From assembly GCA_943788425.1 (NCBI GenBank), contig CALSQF010000018.1, positions 1 to 51,826 on the forward strand: 51,826 nucleotides of DNA, read 5' to 3'. Shown in pieces: positions 1 through 9,067 of the stretch (its first letter is position 1; the number at the start of each line of letters is the position of its first letter). The DNA comes from an uncultured Planktomarina sp. Lineage in GTDB: Bacteria > Pseudomonadota > Alphaproteobacteria > Rhodobacterales > Rhodobacteraceae. Under the pieces are notes generated by a model. The model was not told the DNA's origin. It saw only the letters and a list, made by a program, of their open reading frames with translations, and ran no database searches. Position numbers and translations under genes: made by a program.

Positions 1-2
1 TT

Positions 3-152
3 TTGGGCGCGCCACATCTCGACACGTTCTTCGGTGTGGCACCACCTGAGTTGGCAGCAGAATTTGCAACGCTGAGTTTGGGAGCCGCCGCCGCAGGATG
101 GGTTTTACTCGGATATGCGGTGGCCGCAATATTGCAACGTTTGGAGCGTTAG
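3..152 (+). CDS. cbtA: CbtA-like cobalt transporter subunit, C-terminal end (partial)
   Basis: An open frame enters from the left edge and stops at 150-152 (TAG), giving about 49 residues. It ends in a hydrophobic segment (GAAAAGWVLLGYAVAAIL) followed by a short basic tail. The stretch PPELAAEFATLSLG resembles the C-terminus of CbtA, a predicted membrane subunit of cobalt uptake usually encoded beside cobalamin genes. The neighbouring DUF1636, cobW and cobN genes support this. It converges on the DUF1636 gene with only 9 bp between the stops. The family call rests on a short fragment plus context, so another membrane protein cannot be excluded. Confidence 0.55.
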   Translation: MGAPHLDTFFGVAPPELAAEFATLSLGAAAAGWVLLGYAVAAILQRLER

Positions 153-161
153 AGGCAGCGG

Positions 162-509
162 CTAAAGCCTTGGCACCCGACCTTGCAGGCAAAGGCGCAA
201 GCGCCCTGCGGCCTCCGCTTCGGTAATCCAGCCCTCCGGCGCATCTGCGTATAGTTGGAGCAGGCCCAGCATATCTTGTGTATCCTGCGCAGGATCGGCA
301 CCAGAAAAAAGATAGGTGGCCTTCTGCGCCCCTTGCAGCGCAAAGGCCACGGGAGACTGACACATGTTAAGACAAGAACAGGTCACAATCTCGACCTCCA
401 AACCGCTGGCCTGCACCGCTTCGCTCAGCGTTGTAACCCATTTGGCCCCGAGCGCCGTCCCGCCTGGCTCCGCACAGGTATCACATATGGTCACACGATC
501 TTTCAACAT
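162..509 (-). CDS. DUF1636 family small cysteine protein
   Basis: This is a 115-residue soluble protein with a thioredoxin/2Fe-2S ferredoxin-like cysteine pattern: ICDTC near residues 9-13 and TCSCLNMC near 43-50. DUF1636 proteins are commonly encoded in cobalamin or cobalt transport clusters and are presumed metal or Fe-S binding. The function is not established. It is divergent from cobW, with 65 bp between the two start codons, which suggests a shared promoter region. That gap is too short to hold a full cobalamin riboswitch, and I see no B12 box in it. The start is the ATG at 507-509. Confidence 0.8.
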   Translation of the reverse strand: MLKDRVTICDTCAEPGGTALGAKWVTTLSEAVQASGLEVEIVTCSCLNMCQSPVAFALQGAQKATYLFSGADPAQDTQDMLGLLQLYADAPEGWITEAEAAGRLRLCLQGRVPRL

Positions 510-574
510 CGCCCCTTTTGGCTCACATCTGTTCGGCGTAAAGCACTCCTAACCCGATCACAAGGAATACTGAC

Positions 575-1651
575 ATGGTTATGAAGATCCCTGCAACTAT
601 CATCACTGGCTTTCTTGGCGCGGGCAAAACAACCCTCATTCGTCATATGTTGCAAAATGCACAGGGTCGCAGGATAGCCCTGATCATCAATGAGTTTGGC
701 GATCTGGGTGTCGATGGTGATATCTTGAAAGGCTGTGGGGATGAAACCTGCCGCGAAGAAGATGTGATGGAGCTGTCCAATGGCTGCATCTGCTGCACGG
801 TCGCCGATGACTTCATCCCCACGATGGAAAAGCTTCTGGCCCGGGAAGATAAACCCGACCAGATTGTGATTGAGACCAGCGGGCTGGCGCTGCCGCAACC
901 TCTTGTGCGCGCCTTCAACTGGCCAGGCATCTCGACACAGGTGACGGTCGATGGGGTTGTGACTGTGGTCGATGGCAAGGCCGTGACCGAAGGCAGATTT
1001 GCCCATTCGGTTGCTGCGGTCGATGCGCAACGCAAGTTAGATGAAAATCTGGACCATGAAACGCCCTTATCTGAGCTTTTCGAAGATCAAATCGCCTGCG
1101 CCGATATGATTGTGGTGAACAAAACTGACCTGCTGGAGGTCTCTGAAGCCGAAGCTTTGGTTGACACTCTGCGCGAGTCCTCGCGCGATGGTGTGCAAGT
1201 GGTCACAACTGCCATGGGCAAATTGCCGGTTGATGTGCTTTTGGGACAAGGTATTGGCGCTGAGGGTGATCTTGAGGCCCGCCACGAACTGCACCACCAC
1301 CATCATGATCACGACGAAGACCATGGAGACGATCATGATCATGACCATGATCACGACGCCTTTGAAAGCTTTGTTGTCACTCTCGGCGAGATCGCAGACA
1401 CAAAGGCCTTTTCAGACCAGGTCAGCGCGATCATAGGCGAACATGATATTTTGCGCCTCAAAGGGTTCGCTGCCGTCTCTGGCAAACCGATGCGTCTGAC
1501 CCTGCAAGCCGTCGGGCCACGGGTGGAGACCTATTTCGACCAGCCCTTCGGAGATATCGAGCGCGCCACACGCTTGGTTGTGATCGGCCAGGCTGGCTTG
1601 GATCATGCTGCGATTGAGACGGCGCTGAAATCCTGCGCGGCGGCGCAATAA
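575..1651 (+). CDS. cobW: CobW, cobalamin-associated GTPase metallochaperone
   Basis: A 358-residue COG0523 G3E-family GTPase. Visible motifs are the Walker A loop GFLGAGKTT (residues 12-20), the metal-binding CICC (71-74), and the guanine-specificity NKTD (179-182). A histidine- and aspartate-rich linker (about 234-258) precedes the CobW C-terminal domain. CobW proteins load cobalt during aerobic cobalamin synthesis, and this one sits just upstream of cobN, its expected client. An AAGGA ribosome site lies 8 bases before the ATG. A second in-frame ATG two codons later is also possible. The GNAT gene follows after 3 bp, so the two are probably cotranscribed. Confidence 0.95.
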   Translation: MVMKIPATIITGFLGAGKTTLIRHMLQNAQGRRIALIINEFGDLGVDGDILKGCGDETCREEDVMELSNGCICCTVADDFIPTMEKLLAREDKPDQIVIETSGLALPQPLVRAFNWPGISTQVTVDGVVTVVDGKAVTEGRFAHSVAAVDAQRKLDENLDHETPLSELFEDQIACADMIVVNKTDLLEVSEAEALVDTLRESSRDGVQVVTTAMGKLPVDVLLGQGIGAEGDLEARHELHHHHHDHDEDHGDDHDHDHDHDAFESFVVTLGEIADTKAFSDQVSAIIGEHDILRLKGFAAVSGKPMRLTLQAVGPRVETYFDQPFGDIERATRLVVIGQAGLDHAAIETALKSCAAAQ

Positions 1652-1654
1652 ACC

Positions 1655-2104
1655 ATGATCGTGATCGAGCGCAGCGATCCAAAAGAGCCGCAGGCCACAG
1701 CTTTGCTGCAAGCCAGCCACGCGCTGATGCAATCGCTCTTTCCACCTGAGGACAATAGTTTTCTGTCTATCGAGGAGCTCTGCGCCGAAGAAGTCTGTTT
1801 CTTTACAGCGCGCAAAGGCACCCAGGTGCTTGCCACCGGCGCACTGGTCGTCAAGACAGGTTATGGCGAGATCAAATCCATGTTCGTAGATCCCAATGCG
1901 CGTGGGCAGGGGGTGGGCGATGCAATCGTGCGCGCGTTGCACGATTTGGCCCGCGAAAAGGGCTTGGGGTCATTAAAACTTGAAACCGGCAATTCTTTGC
2001 ACGCTGCCCTCCGCCTCTACGCGCGGCACGGATTTACGCCCTGCGGTCCATTTGGCGATTACATTGCCAATGACAGCAGCATATTCATGACCAAAACCCT
2101 ATGA
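1655..2104 (+). CDS. GNAT family N-acetyltransferase
   Basis: A 149-residue GNAT-fold protein, the usual length for a single domain. The acetyl-CoA pyrophosphate loop is visible as NARGQGVGDAIV (about residues 77-88), after the beta strand GEIKSMFVD. The C-terminal LYARHGFTPCGPFGDY is typical of this superfamily. The substrate is unknown. It starts 3 bp after cobW and ends just before an antisense small gene, so it is probably cotranscribed with cobW. Its presence between cobW and cobN does not by itself imply a role in cobalamin synthesis. Confidence 0.85.
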   Translation: MIVIERSDPKEPQATALLQASHALMQSLFPPEDNSFLSIEELCAEEVCFFTARKGTQVLATGALVVKTGYGEIKSMFVDPNARGQGVGDAIVRALHDLAREKGLGSLKLETGNSLHAALRLYARHGFTPCGPFGDYIANDSSIFMTKTL

Positions 2105-2106
2105 TT

Positions 2107-2274
2107 TTAAGGGGCGTTTTGACGGGCTTTCACAGCCGCCTTCATTCGCGCCAAAAGTTCGGCTTTCCCTTCGCTTTTGCCAAAGGGGTTTTTGCGACTG
2201 CCTTTCGCATTATGTTCGCTGTGCCGCGGTTTATTGCTGCCTTTCTTAATGGCGCCGGCGTCTTTATAATCCAT
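2107..2274 (-). CDS. Small basic conserved protein, 55 residues
   Basis: A short antisense gene between the GNAT gene and cobN. It begins with an ATG at 2272-2274, 6 bases after the minus-strand ribosome site AAAGGA, and ends with TAA at 2107-2109. The product starts MDYKDAGAIKKGS and ends KAAVKARQNAP. It is rich in Lys, Arg, Asn and Gly, with a PFGK motif in the middle and a helical C-terminus (KAELLARMKAAVKAR). Similar 50-60 residue proteins occur in Rhodobacterales as unnamed conserved proteins, from memory. The function is unknown; the charge would suit nucleic-acid or ribosome contact. Coding status rests on the ribosome site and this resemblance. Confidence 0.65.
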   Translation of the reverse strand: MDYKDAGAIKKGSNKPRHSEHNAKGSRKNPFGKSEGKAELLARMKAAVKARQNAP

Positions 2275-2354
2275 GGTCTATCCTTTACATCGGCTCGAGG
2301 CCTCAGCGCCGCTGATGCCCCATTCGTAGCCCTTGAGCAAGACGGAACCGATTC

Positions 2355-5300
2355 ATGCATCTATTAGCTGCCACCCCCGGATCTGTAGATGAGGGGCAAG
2401 AGCCCGTGGACCTCGGTCAAAGCCCTGCGGATGTTGTGTTCATCTCTGCGGCCGATACGGAACTGGCAGCCCTCTCGACCGCCCGCTCGGAAATGACAAC
2501 CCCACCGGGATTGCGTTTGGCCAGCATGATGCACTTGCAGCATCCGATGTCGGTTGATTTGCATATCGACGCCTGCGCCTCCAAGGCGAAATTGGTGGTG
2601 GCTCGGGTGCTGGGCGGGGCGAGCTATTGGAAATATGGCTTCGAACAATATGCCGCCAGACTTGCCGATGCCGGCGTGGCCTTTGCTGCTCTTCCTGGGG
2701 ACGACAAACCCGATCCAGATCTGCGCTTGTTTTCGACTGTCTCCGATCAAGACTACGATGCGCTTTGGGCCTATTTGGTAGAAGGCGGGCCGAAAAACTC
2801 AGTCAACTTCCTGAGCTATTGCCAATACATGATTGCCCAAGCCCCCAAGCCACAAGCAGCCGAACCGCTGCTGCGCGCCGGGGTCTATTGGCCAGGTGCC
2901 GGCATTTCGGACCTGTCTGCTGCGCAAACCCAGTGGACACAGGGCGCGCCGATCGTTCCGCTGATCTTTTATCGAGCCTTGGTGCAAGGGGCTGGGCTCA
3001 ATCCGATCAACCGCATGACAAAAGCCTTGCTGCAGGCCGGGCTGAACCCCCTGCCGATTTTTGTTGCCTCGCTCAAAGACCCGATTTCTGTGGCCACTTT
3101 GGATCAACTCTTCCAAGCGGCTCCGCCCGAGGTGATCTTGAACTGCACCTCATTTGCCGTTGGAAACCCGCATGGGGACAGCAGCCCAAATAACCCGCTC
3201 ACCGCCGCCTCAGCACGCCAAGCGCCTGTGCTGCAAGCCGTGCTGGCGGCCAGCACTGAGGCCAGCTGGGAGGAAGGCCTCAATGGGCTGTCTGCCCGCG
3301 ACATCGCGATGAACGTGGCCCTGCCTGAAGTGGATGGGCGCATTTTGTCGCGCGCAATCAGTTTTAAGGGCGAGGCCTTTTTCGATGCGGCCACCGAATG
3401 CCCAATCGCAACCTATAAAGCGCGCGGAGATCGCGTTAGCTTTGTCGCAGCCCTCGCAGCCAACTGGGCCCAGTTGCGCAGAGCCGCGCCTGCGCAGCGG
3501 CAGGTCGCACTCATTCTAGCCAATTACCCCAATAAAGATGGCCGCCTCGCCAATGGGGTGGGGCTAGACACGCCCGCCTCCGCTGTTCATGCACTCGCGC
3601 TTATGCAACAGGCCGGTTATGGCGTGGAGAATGCGCCTGTGACAAGCACTGAATTGATGGCGCAAATCATGGCTGGTCCAACCAACTGGTTGACCGATCG
3701 CGCCACGCGCACCGGGGGCGTGCTTTTACCAATTGCCGATTACATTGCGCATTATCAGACCCTACCTTACGAGCTGCGCGCGCGGCTTGAGGAACGTTGG
3801 GGCGCACCGGAAAATGATCCGTTTTTCGACCCTGAGGAAGGCGGATACAAGCTCTCAATTCTGCGTTTCGGTAACGTCACTTTAGGCCTGCAACCTGCGC
3901 GCGGTTATAATATTGACCCGGTGGAAACCTATCATTCCCCAGATCTTATCCCGCCACACAATTATTTGGCCTTCTATTTTTGGATCCGGCATCACCAAAA
4001 GGCACAAGCGATTGTGCATATGGGTAAGCATGGTAACTTGGAATGGCTGCCGGGTAAGGCTTTGGCCATGAGTGAAAGCTGTTTGCCCGAGGCAATTTTG
4101 GGACCAATGCCGCATGTCTATCCCTTCATCGTCAATGACCCCGGCGAGGGCACCCAAGCCAAGCGGCGTGCGCAGGCGGTGATCATCGATCACCTCACCC
4201 CTCCCCTCACCCGCGCAGAAACCTATGGCCCGCTGCGAGACCTCGAAGCTTTGGTCGATGAATATTATGAAGCTGCTGGAATAGATCCGCGGCGGGTCGC
4301 ACACCTCAGACGCGAGATCTTATCACTCACGGCCACCAGCGGCTTGGACAAAGACATCGGCTTTGAAGGTCACGAAGCCGGAGATCTGGCCAAGCTCGAC
4401 GCCTATCTGTGCGAGTTAAAAGAGGCGCAAATTCGCGACGGGTTGCATATTTTTGGCCAGACCCCCGAAGGGGAGCAGCTGCGTGATCTGACCATCGCCC
4501 TGGCGCGCATTCCCCGCGGGTCCGGGCAGGGTGCGGATGCCTCCTTGCTGCGGGCCATGGCACAGGATCTCGGTTTGGAGTTTGACCCGCTCGATTGTGA
4601 TCTCGCCGCGCCTTGGCACGGCGACAAGCATGGCCCTCTTTCTGACGTGAGTGCGGATATTTGGCGCACCACTGGCGATACGGTTGAGCGGCTAGAGCTT
4701 TTGGCACAGGCTTTGATGGACGGAAGCTGCGACACGCCCGGCAGCCAATCGGCGCAGGTTATGCAACATGTCCGCCAGAGCATCTCTCCCAAGGTGGCAG
4801 CTTGCGGCCCGATGGAGACGCAGGGGTTGCTTACGGCGCTTGATGGGAAATTCGTCCCCCCCGCCCCTTCGGGCGCGCCAACCCGCGGACGGCTCGATGT
4901 TTTGCCCACCGGGAGAAATTTCTATTCCGTGGACAGCCGCGCCGTGCCAACGCCGACCGCCTGGGCCTTGGGATGGAAATCGGCCAATCTGCTGATCGAC
5001 AAACACCTGCAAGACCATGGCGACTGGCCGCGCGCCCTATTGCTGACGGCTTGGGGCACGGCCAATATGCGCACCGGCGGCGATGATATCGCACAATGTT
5101 TGGCCCTTATGGGCGTAAAACCAAAATGGGACAGTGCCAATCGCAGGGTCACAGGTTTCGAGGTGATCCCAGCAAGCACCCTCGGTCGGCCACGGGTCGA
5201 TGTCACGTTGCGCATTTCTGGATTTTTTCGTGATGCTTTTCCCGGCTTGATAGATCTTGTGGACAGCGCCGCGCGGGCGGTTTTGGCTCTCGATGAATCT

Positions 5301-6026
5301 GAAGCGGTCAATCCGGCCAAAGCCAATGGCGCTGGCGCAAGGGTCTATGGCTCGAAACCCGGTGCCTATGGGGCAGGATTGCAGGCATTGATTGATGAGC
5401 GTATTTGGGACAGCCAGGCCGATTTTGGGGAGGCCTATCTGGAATGGGGCAGCTATGCCTATGGTAAAGGTCGCCAAGGCGCGCGCGACCGAGTCGGTTT
5501 TGAAACGCGGCTGGGTCAAGTGGACGCCATTGTGCAAAACCAAGACAACCGCGAGCATGATCTGCTGGACAGTGATGATTACTATCAATTCGAAGGCGGC
5601 GCGGCAGCGGCTGTGCAAAGCCTGCAAGGGCAAGCCCGACCGATTTACCACAATGACCATTCACGCCCCGAACGCCCCCTCATCCGCAGCTTAGATGATG
5701 AGATGGCGCGCGTGATCCGTTCACGTGTGCTCAACCCCAAATGGATCAATGGCGTGAAACGCCACGGGTACAAAGGTGCCTTTGAGATCGCCGCGACCGT
5801 CGATTACATGTTCGCCTTTGCCGCAACCACCGGTGCTGTGAAATCGCACCATTTCGACGCGGTGGAGGCGGCCTTTCTTGAAGATGACGACACCCGAGAC
5901 TTCATCGCTGAAGCAAATGGGCCCGCCCTGCGTGAGATTGCCCAGCGCCTGCAAGAGGCGATTGATCGTGACCTCTGGCAGCCGCGGTCAAACTCGGCCC
6001 GAGCGCGCATTGCCGGGCTGCTCTAG
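2355..6026 (+). CDS. cobN: Cobaltochelatase subunit CobN
   Basis: A 1223-residue protein, full length for CobN, the large subunit of the ATP-dependent aerobic cobaltochelatase. With CobS and CobT it inserts Co(II) into hydrogenobyrinic acid a,c-diamide. CobN/magnesium-chelatase-H signatures include HMGKHGNLEWLPGK with IVNDPGEGTQAKRRAQ shortly after, and the C-terminal WINGVKRHGYKGAFEI. The N-terminus (VDLGQSPADVVFISAADTEL) matches the family start, supporting the ATG at 2355. The stop codon overlaps the stop of the convergent cyclodeaminase gene. cobS and cobT are not in this window. Confidence 0.97.
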   Translation: MHLLAATPGSVDEGQEPVDLGQSPADVVFISAADTELAALSTARSEMTTPPGLRLASMMHLQHPMSVDLHIDACASKAKLVVARVLGGASYWKYGFEQYAARLADAGVAFAALPGDDKPDPDLRLFSTVSDQDYDALWAYLVEGGPKNSVNFLSYCQYMIAQAPKPQAAEPLLRAGVYWPGAGISDLSAAQTQWTQGAPIVPLIFYRALVQGAGLNPINRMTKALLQAGLNPLPIFVASLKDPISVATLDQLFQAAPPEVILNCTSFAVGNPHGDSSPNNPLTAASARQAPVLQAVLAASTEASWEEGLNGLSARDIAMNVALPEVDGRILSRAISFKGEAFFDAATECPIATYKARGDRVSFVAALAANWAQLRRAAPAQRQVALILANYPNKDGRLANGVGLDTPASAVHALALMQQAGYGVENAPVTSTELMAQIMAGPTNWLTDRATRTGGVLLPIADYIAHYQTLPYELRARLEERWGAPENDPFFDPEEGGYKLSILRFGNVTLGLQPARGYNIDPVETYHSPDLIPPHNYLAFYFWIRHHQKAQAIVHMGKHGNLEWLPGKALAMSESCLPEAILGPMPHVYPFIVNDPGEGTQAKRRAQAVIIDHLTPPLTRAETYGPLRDLEALVDEYYEAAGIDPRRVAHLRREILSLTATSGLDKDIGFEGHEAGDLAKLDAYLCELKEAQIRDGLHIFGQTPEGEQLRDLTIALARIPRGSGQGADASLLRAMAQDLGLEFDPLDCDLAAPWHGDKHGPLSDVSADIWRTTGDTVERLELLAQALMDGSCDTPGSQSAQVMQHVRQSISPKVAACGPMETQGLLTALDGKFVPPAPSGAPTRGRLDVLPTGRNFYSVDSRAVPTPTAWALGWKSANLLIDKHLQDHGDWPRALLLTAWGTANMRTGGDDIAQCLALMGVKPKWDSANRRVTGFEVIPASTLGRPRVDVTLRISGFFRDAFPGLIDLVDSAARAVLALDESEAVNPAKANGAGARVYGSKPGAYGAGLQALIDERIWDSQADFGEAYLEWGSYAYGKGRQGARDRVGFETRLGQVDAIVQNQDNREHDLLDSDDYYQFEGGAAAAVQSLQGQARPIYHNDHSRPERPLIRSLDDEMARVIRSRVLNPKWINGVKRHGYKGAFEIAATVDYMFAFAATTGAVKSHHFDAVEAAFLEDDDTRDFIAEANGPALREIAQRLQEAIDRDLWQPRSNSARARIAGLL

Positions 6027-6947
6027 CCAGACGGCTCCGTGCCGCCCGACCATTGATCCAAAACATAGCGCGCGGTCATCAGGTCTAAATGCGCGCCGCC
6101 ACCGTTCTTAAACACTGTGATGTCATCCGGCCCGGCTTGAAAGCTATTCAAATCATAGTAATCCGCCCGCAGATGACTGCGGTCAATTGCGCCGCTGTCC
6201 AGAGGAATTTTCAGCTCACCAATATGCCCCAATGTGGTGTCAAAGCTGTCAACGAAAAGCTTCGATTTTTGCAATGCCGCATCATCGGCTTCACGCATAT
6301 CGGGCCGATAAGCGCCGATCATGTTCAGATGTTGCCCCGGGTCGCAACCAATCGCCGTGAATGATCGGCGCCGTGGTCATGGTGCAGGTTAAAATAATAT
6401 CGGCGGCCACGACAGCGCTTTGCAAATCCGTTACCACACGGGCACCGGTGTCTTGCGCAAACACCTCCGCCGCCTGCGGGCTTCGGTTCCAGATGCTAAA
6501 ACGGGCCTGGGGAAATCCGGCGCTGAAGGCCTCCACCAAGGAGCGGCCAACGGTGCCTGCGCCCACTATCAATATCTCCCGCGCCCCTGCCGGAGCCAGT
6601 GCCAAAGCCGCCATCAAACTGTCGCCTGCGGTTTTCCACTTGGTAATCAGGTGAAAATCAATCACCGCGGCAAGTTCCCCCGTGGCATCATCAAACAACA
6701 TCACTCCGCCGCCGATCATCGGCTGACCGCTTTCGCGGTTGCCCGGGAAGACTGTCGCGGTTTTGGTCAAGAGGCCCATGCCATCAATCCAAGCGGAACG
6801 GCTCAAAAGCGTGTCGCGCCCACGATATAAAAACAGATCCTCGATCTCAGCCTTGGGAGCCTGATGGCCCGCCTGCAAAGCGGTGACCAAATCCAACCAG
6901 TCGAGCCGCTCTTGGCCGGCTTCAAAGGGGATCATAGCCGGGGTCAC
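6023..6947 (-). pseudogene. Ornithine cyclodeaminase / mu-crystallin family protein, frameshifted
   Basis: Two overlapping reading frames make one protein of about 307 residues once a single base is removed. The first frame carries the conserved ITKWKTAGDSLMAA and the NAD(P)-binding GAGTVGRSL, and runs to HGDWLRPG. It continues in another frame as QHLNMIGAYRPDMRE, the family's C-terminal domain. The shift lies at the CCCC run at 6335-6338, where one extra base breaks the frame. The family converts ornithine to proline or reduces imines and keto acids. The likely start is the GTG at 6947, overlapping the HAD stop as GTGA with GGAG 8 bases upstream; an ATG at 6935 is the alternative. A sequencing indel is as likely as real decay. 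Confidence 0.8.
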
Positions 6948-7564
6948 TGGGCCTGCTCCGGAGCCAACAGCCCAGCGGCCACCAAACAATCGGCCCAAGC
7001 TTGCGAGTTGACAAAGTGATGCGTTTGCCAACCGCGGCTCGCAGCCATCGCAATATTGTCCGCGCGGTCATCTGCAAAGAGCAACCGCTCCGGCGGCACC
7101 CCGCAATCTTGCTCTAACATCTGGTAAATCATCGGATCAGGTTTGATAACCCGCATGCGGCCCGAGACATATTCGCGGTCAAATTCACCCAAAAAGTCAT
7201 AGTGGCTTTGCGCGTAGGCGAAGCTCTCAACTCCGAAATTGGTCAGCGTAAAGACCGGTACGCCTGCAGATTTCAGCGCCCGCAGCAAACGCACGGAATG
7301 GTCAATTGGCGGCGCGGCCAGCTTTATCCAATTGTCATGCCAATCGCGGATTTCCGCCCGCCATTCCGGATTGGCCTCTGCTGTGGCATAGATCACATCT
7401 TTGAAGCCTTCCCCCAAATCAATACGGTCGTTCATCGCATGCAGGTCTACGGCGGCAAACATGGCTTTGCGGCGCTCAGGGCCGATGGTCCGGTCAAAAT
7501 AGTGCTCCGGATGCCATTCCAGCAACACATTTCCAATATCAAAAACAACGGCCTCAACGGTCAT
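6944..7564 (-). CDS. HAD family hydrolase (HAD-IA, YihX-like)
   Basis: A 206-residue haloacid dehalogenase-type phosphohydrolase. Motif I is VVFDIGNVLLEW with nucleophile Asp9. Motif II is LTNFG, motif III is the Lys of VIKPDP, and motif IV is FADDRADN. The FDIGNV form of motif I is typical of YihX/epoxide-hydrolase-N-like HAD-IA phosphatases. The chosen ATG at 7562-7564 has GGAGGAGA 4 bases upstream; an in-frame ATG 17 codons earlier lacks this. The substrate is unknown, probably a small phosphorylated metabolite. The stop overlaps the start of the cyclodeaminase gene, so the two are likely translated together. Confidence 0.88.
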   Translation of the reverse strand: MTVEAVVFDIGNVLLEWHPEHYFDRTIGPERRKAMFAAVDLHAMNDRIDLGEGFKDVIYATAEANPEWRAEIRDWHDNWIKLAAPPIDHSVRLLRALKSAGVPVFTLTNFGVESFAYAQSHYDFLGEFDREYVSGRMRVIKPDPMIYQMLEQDCGVPPERLLFADDRADNIAMAASRGWQTHHFVNSQAWADCLVAAGLLAPEQAQ

Positions 7565-7589
7565 GACATCTCCTCGCTTTGCATAAGTG

Positions 7590-8544
7590 CTAGCGTGGTG
7601 AATTGGGCGGCGCAACCCTTGGCCTTGCGTTCACGCGTTCACGCCAAACGGTGACCAAACCTGAGATCAAGACCAGACTCATGCCAGACCACTCATACAG
7701 ATCCGGCCATTCTGCAAACAGCAAATAACCAAGTATAGTCGCGTAAACGAGACTGGTATATTCAAAAGGCGCCACCAGAGCCGCCTCCGCCACCCGGTAA
7801 GCTTGGCTAATAGCCGCACCGCCAACGGTGACCCCGATGCCAATAAATACCATGAGAGATAAATCCGCCCAACTGGGCCACTGCCAAGCACGCAGCAAAA
7901 ATTCGACTGAGCGGTGCCCATCGCCGGCAAAGCCGCCCTGCCCAAGGGTCAAGCCGATCACCGTGGTCACAACCAAAAACACCAGCGGAACATAGAAGGT
8001 CAGCGACATAAGTGTCTCCGTCTGACCAATCTTGCGCGTTAAAATATGAAAGGACGCATAGCACAGCGCCGCGAGGGCCGGGAGTATCGAGGTCAAAGTA
8101 AACGCATCCGTGCCAGGTCGCACGATGAGCAAGACCCCAATGAGCCCAACCACAACCGCCAACCACCTCCATTTCCCCACGGTCTCCCCAAGAAAAATCA
8201 CTGAGAAAATCGTGATTAAAAACGGAGCAATAAAGAATATCGCCACGACGATTGCCAAGGGCAAATCTGCCAGCGCCATGTAAAAAAACAAATTGGCTGC
8301 TACCACGAACAGCGCTCGGACCAGATGCAGCCCAAGCCTTTGTGTGCGCAACGCTCCATATCCGCCGCTGAAGGGAATAATGACTATCATCAGAGAGCAA
8401 CACGCCTGTCAGCGAGCGCGTAAACACGATTTGATGCAGCGCGTAGCCATCGGACAGAAATTTAATCAGCGTATCGTTGACCGAAAATATCAAAGACGCG
8501 AGAAGCGCCCAAAGCGCACCCGTTGGCGTTTTTCTGTGTTCCAT
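7590..8544 (-). pseudogene. EamA/DMT family permease, frameshifted
   Basis: A ten-helix drug/metabolite transporter of about 317 residues, split by one base. The N-terminal frame starts at 8544 (MEHRKTPTGALWALLASLIF) and runs to RSLTGVLLS. The remaining helices (MIVIIPFSGGYGALR onward, then FIAPFLITIFSVIFLGE) are in another frame. Total length is 3n+1, so one inserted base between about 8380 and 8395 accounts for it. EamA proteins export amino acids, nucleosides or other small metabolites; the substrate here is unknown. As with the other four breaks in this window, a sequence error is plausible, because both parts keep full family character. Confidence 0.8.
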
Positions 8545-8632
8545 TGCTCACCGCTACGCCCAGTTTGACGACAGGTCTGCTCCAAATACGACCCGACCAA
8601 TGACGCGAAACGCCTGTCAAACTCTCATGCAC

Positions 8633-9067
8633 TCAGCGCCGCAAGGCTTGGTCCAAGGCATTTAGAAACCGAGAGCGATCAGTTTTTGTAAACCCTTTGC
8701 CGCCGCCCTGGCGAAAAGGATCAGCGGCGCGCAGATCGTACATGAGATCGCGCGTGGCCAGCGCATTACCAATATTGGCCTGGGTCAATGGCTCGCCATT
8801 CGGCTTGAGCACCTGCGCTCCGGCCTCAACCGCTTTGGCAGCGAGTGGGATGTCGGTGGTGATCACGATATCGCCTGGTCCCGCCTGCTCAGCGATCCAC
8901 ATATCAGCAACATCTGGCCCAGCATCGACAACCACCAAGTCGACAAGCGGATTGGCCGAGGGGCGTATCCCACCATTGCAAACAAGCTTCACGCCGACTT
9001 TGTGCCGAGTCGCCACCTGCTCCACTTCAGCCTTCACCGGGCATGCATCCGCGTCCACATAAATCAC
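8633..9067 (-). CDS. UPF0178 / YaiI-YqxD family protein
   Basis: A 144-residue protein that begins [15 protein letters not shown], the hallmark of the YaiI/YqxD/DUF188 family. ITTDIPLA, at about residues 80-86, and KPNGE are also conserved. The fold is PIN-like, with aspartates able to bind a divalent metal, but no activity has been firmly assigned to the family as far as I know. The start overlaps the sthA stop by 4 bp, so translation is probably coupled to sthA. Confidence 0.92.
   Translation of the reverse strand: MIYVDADACPVKAEVEQVATRHKVGVKLVCNGGIRPSANPLVDLVVVDAGPDVADMWIAEQAGPGDIVITTDIPLAAKAVEAGAQVLKPNGEPLTQANIGNALATRDLMYDLRAADPFRQGGGKGFTKTDRSRFLNALDQALRR

Noticed and set aside
510-574. 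Possible cobalamin riboswitch between DUF1636 and cobW
   Set aside because: Only 65 bp and no B12 box or hairpin set; a riboswitch of this class needs about 200 bp.
1285-1360. Repeat-like CATGATCA/GACCATGATC tract within cobW
   Set aside because: It encodes the His/Asp-rich metal-binding linker of CobW; it is codon-level repetition, not a DNA repeat element.
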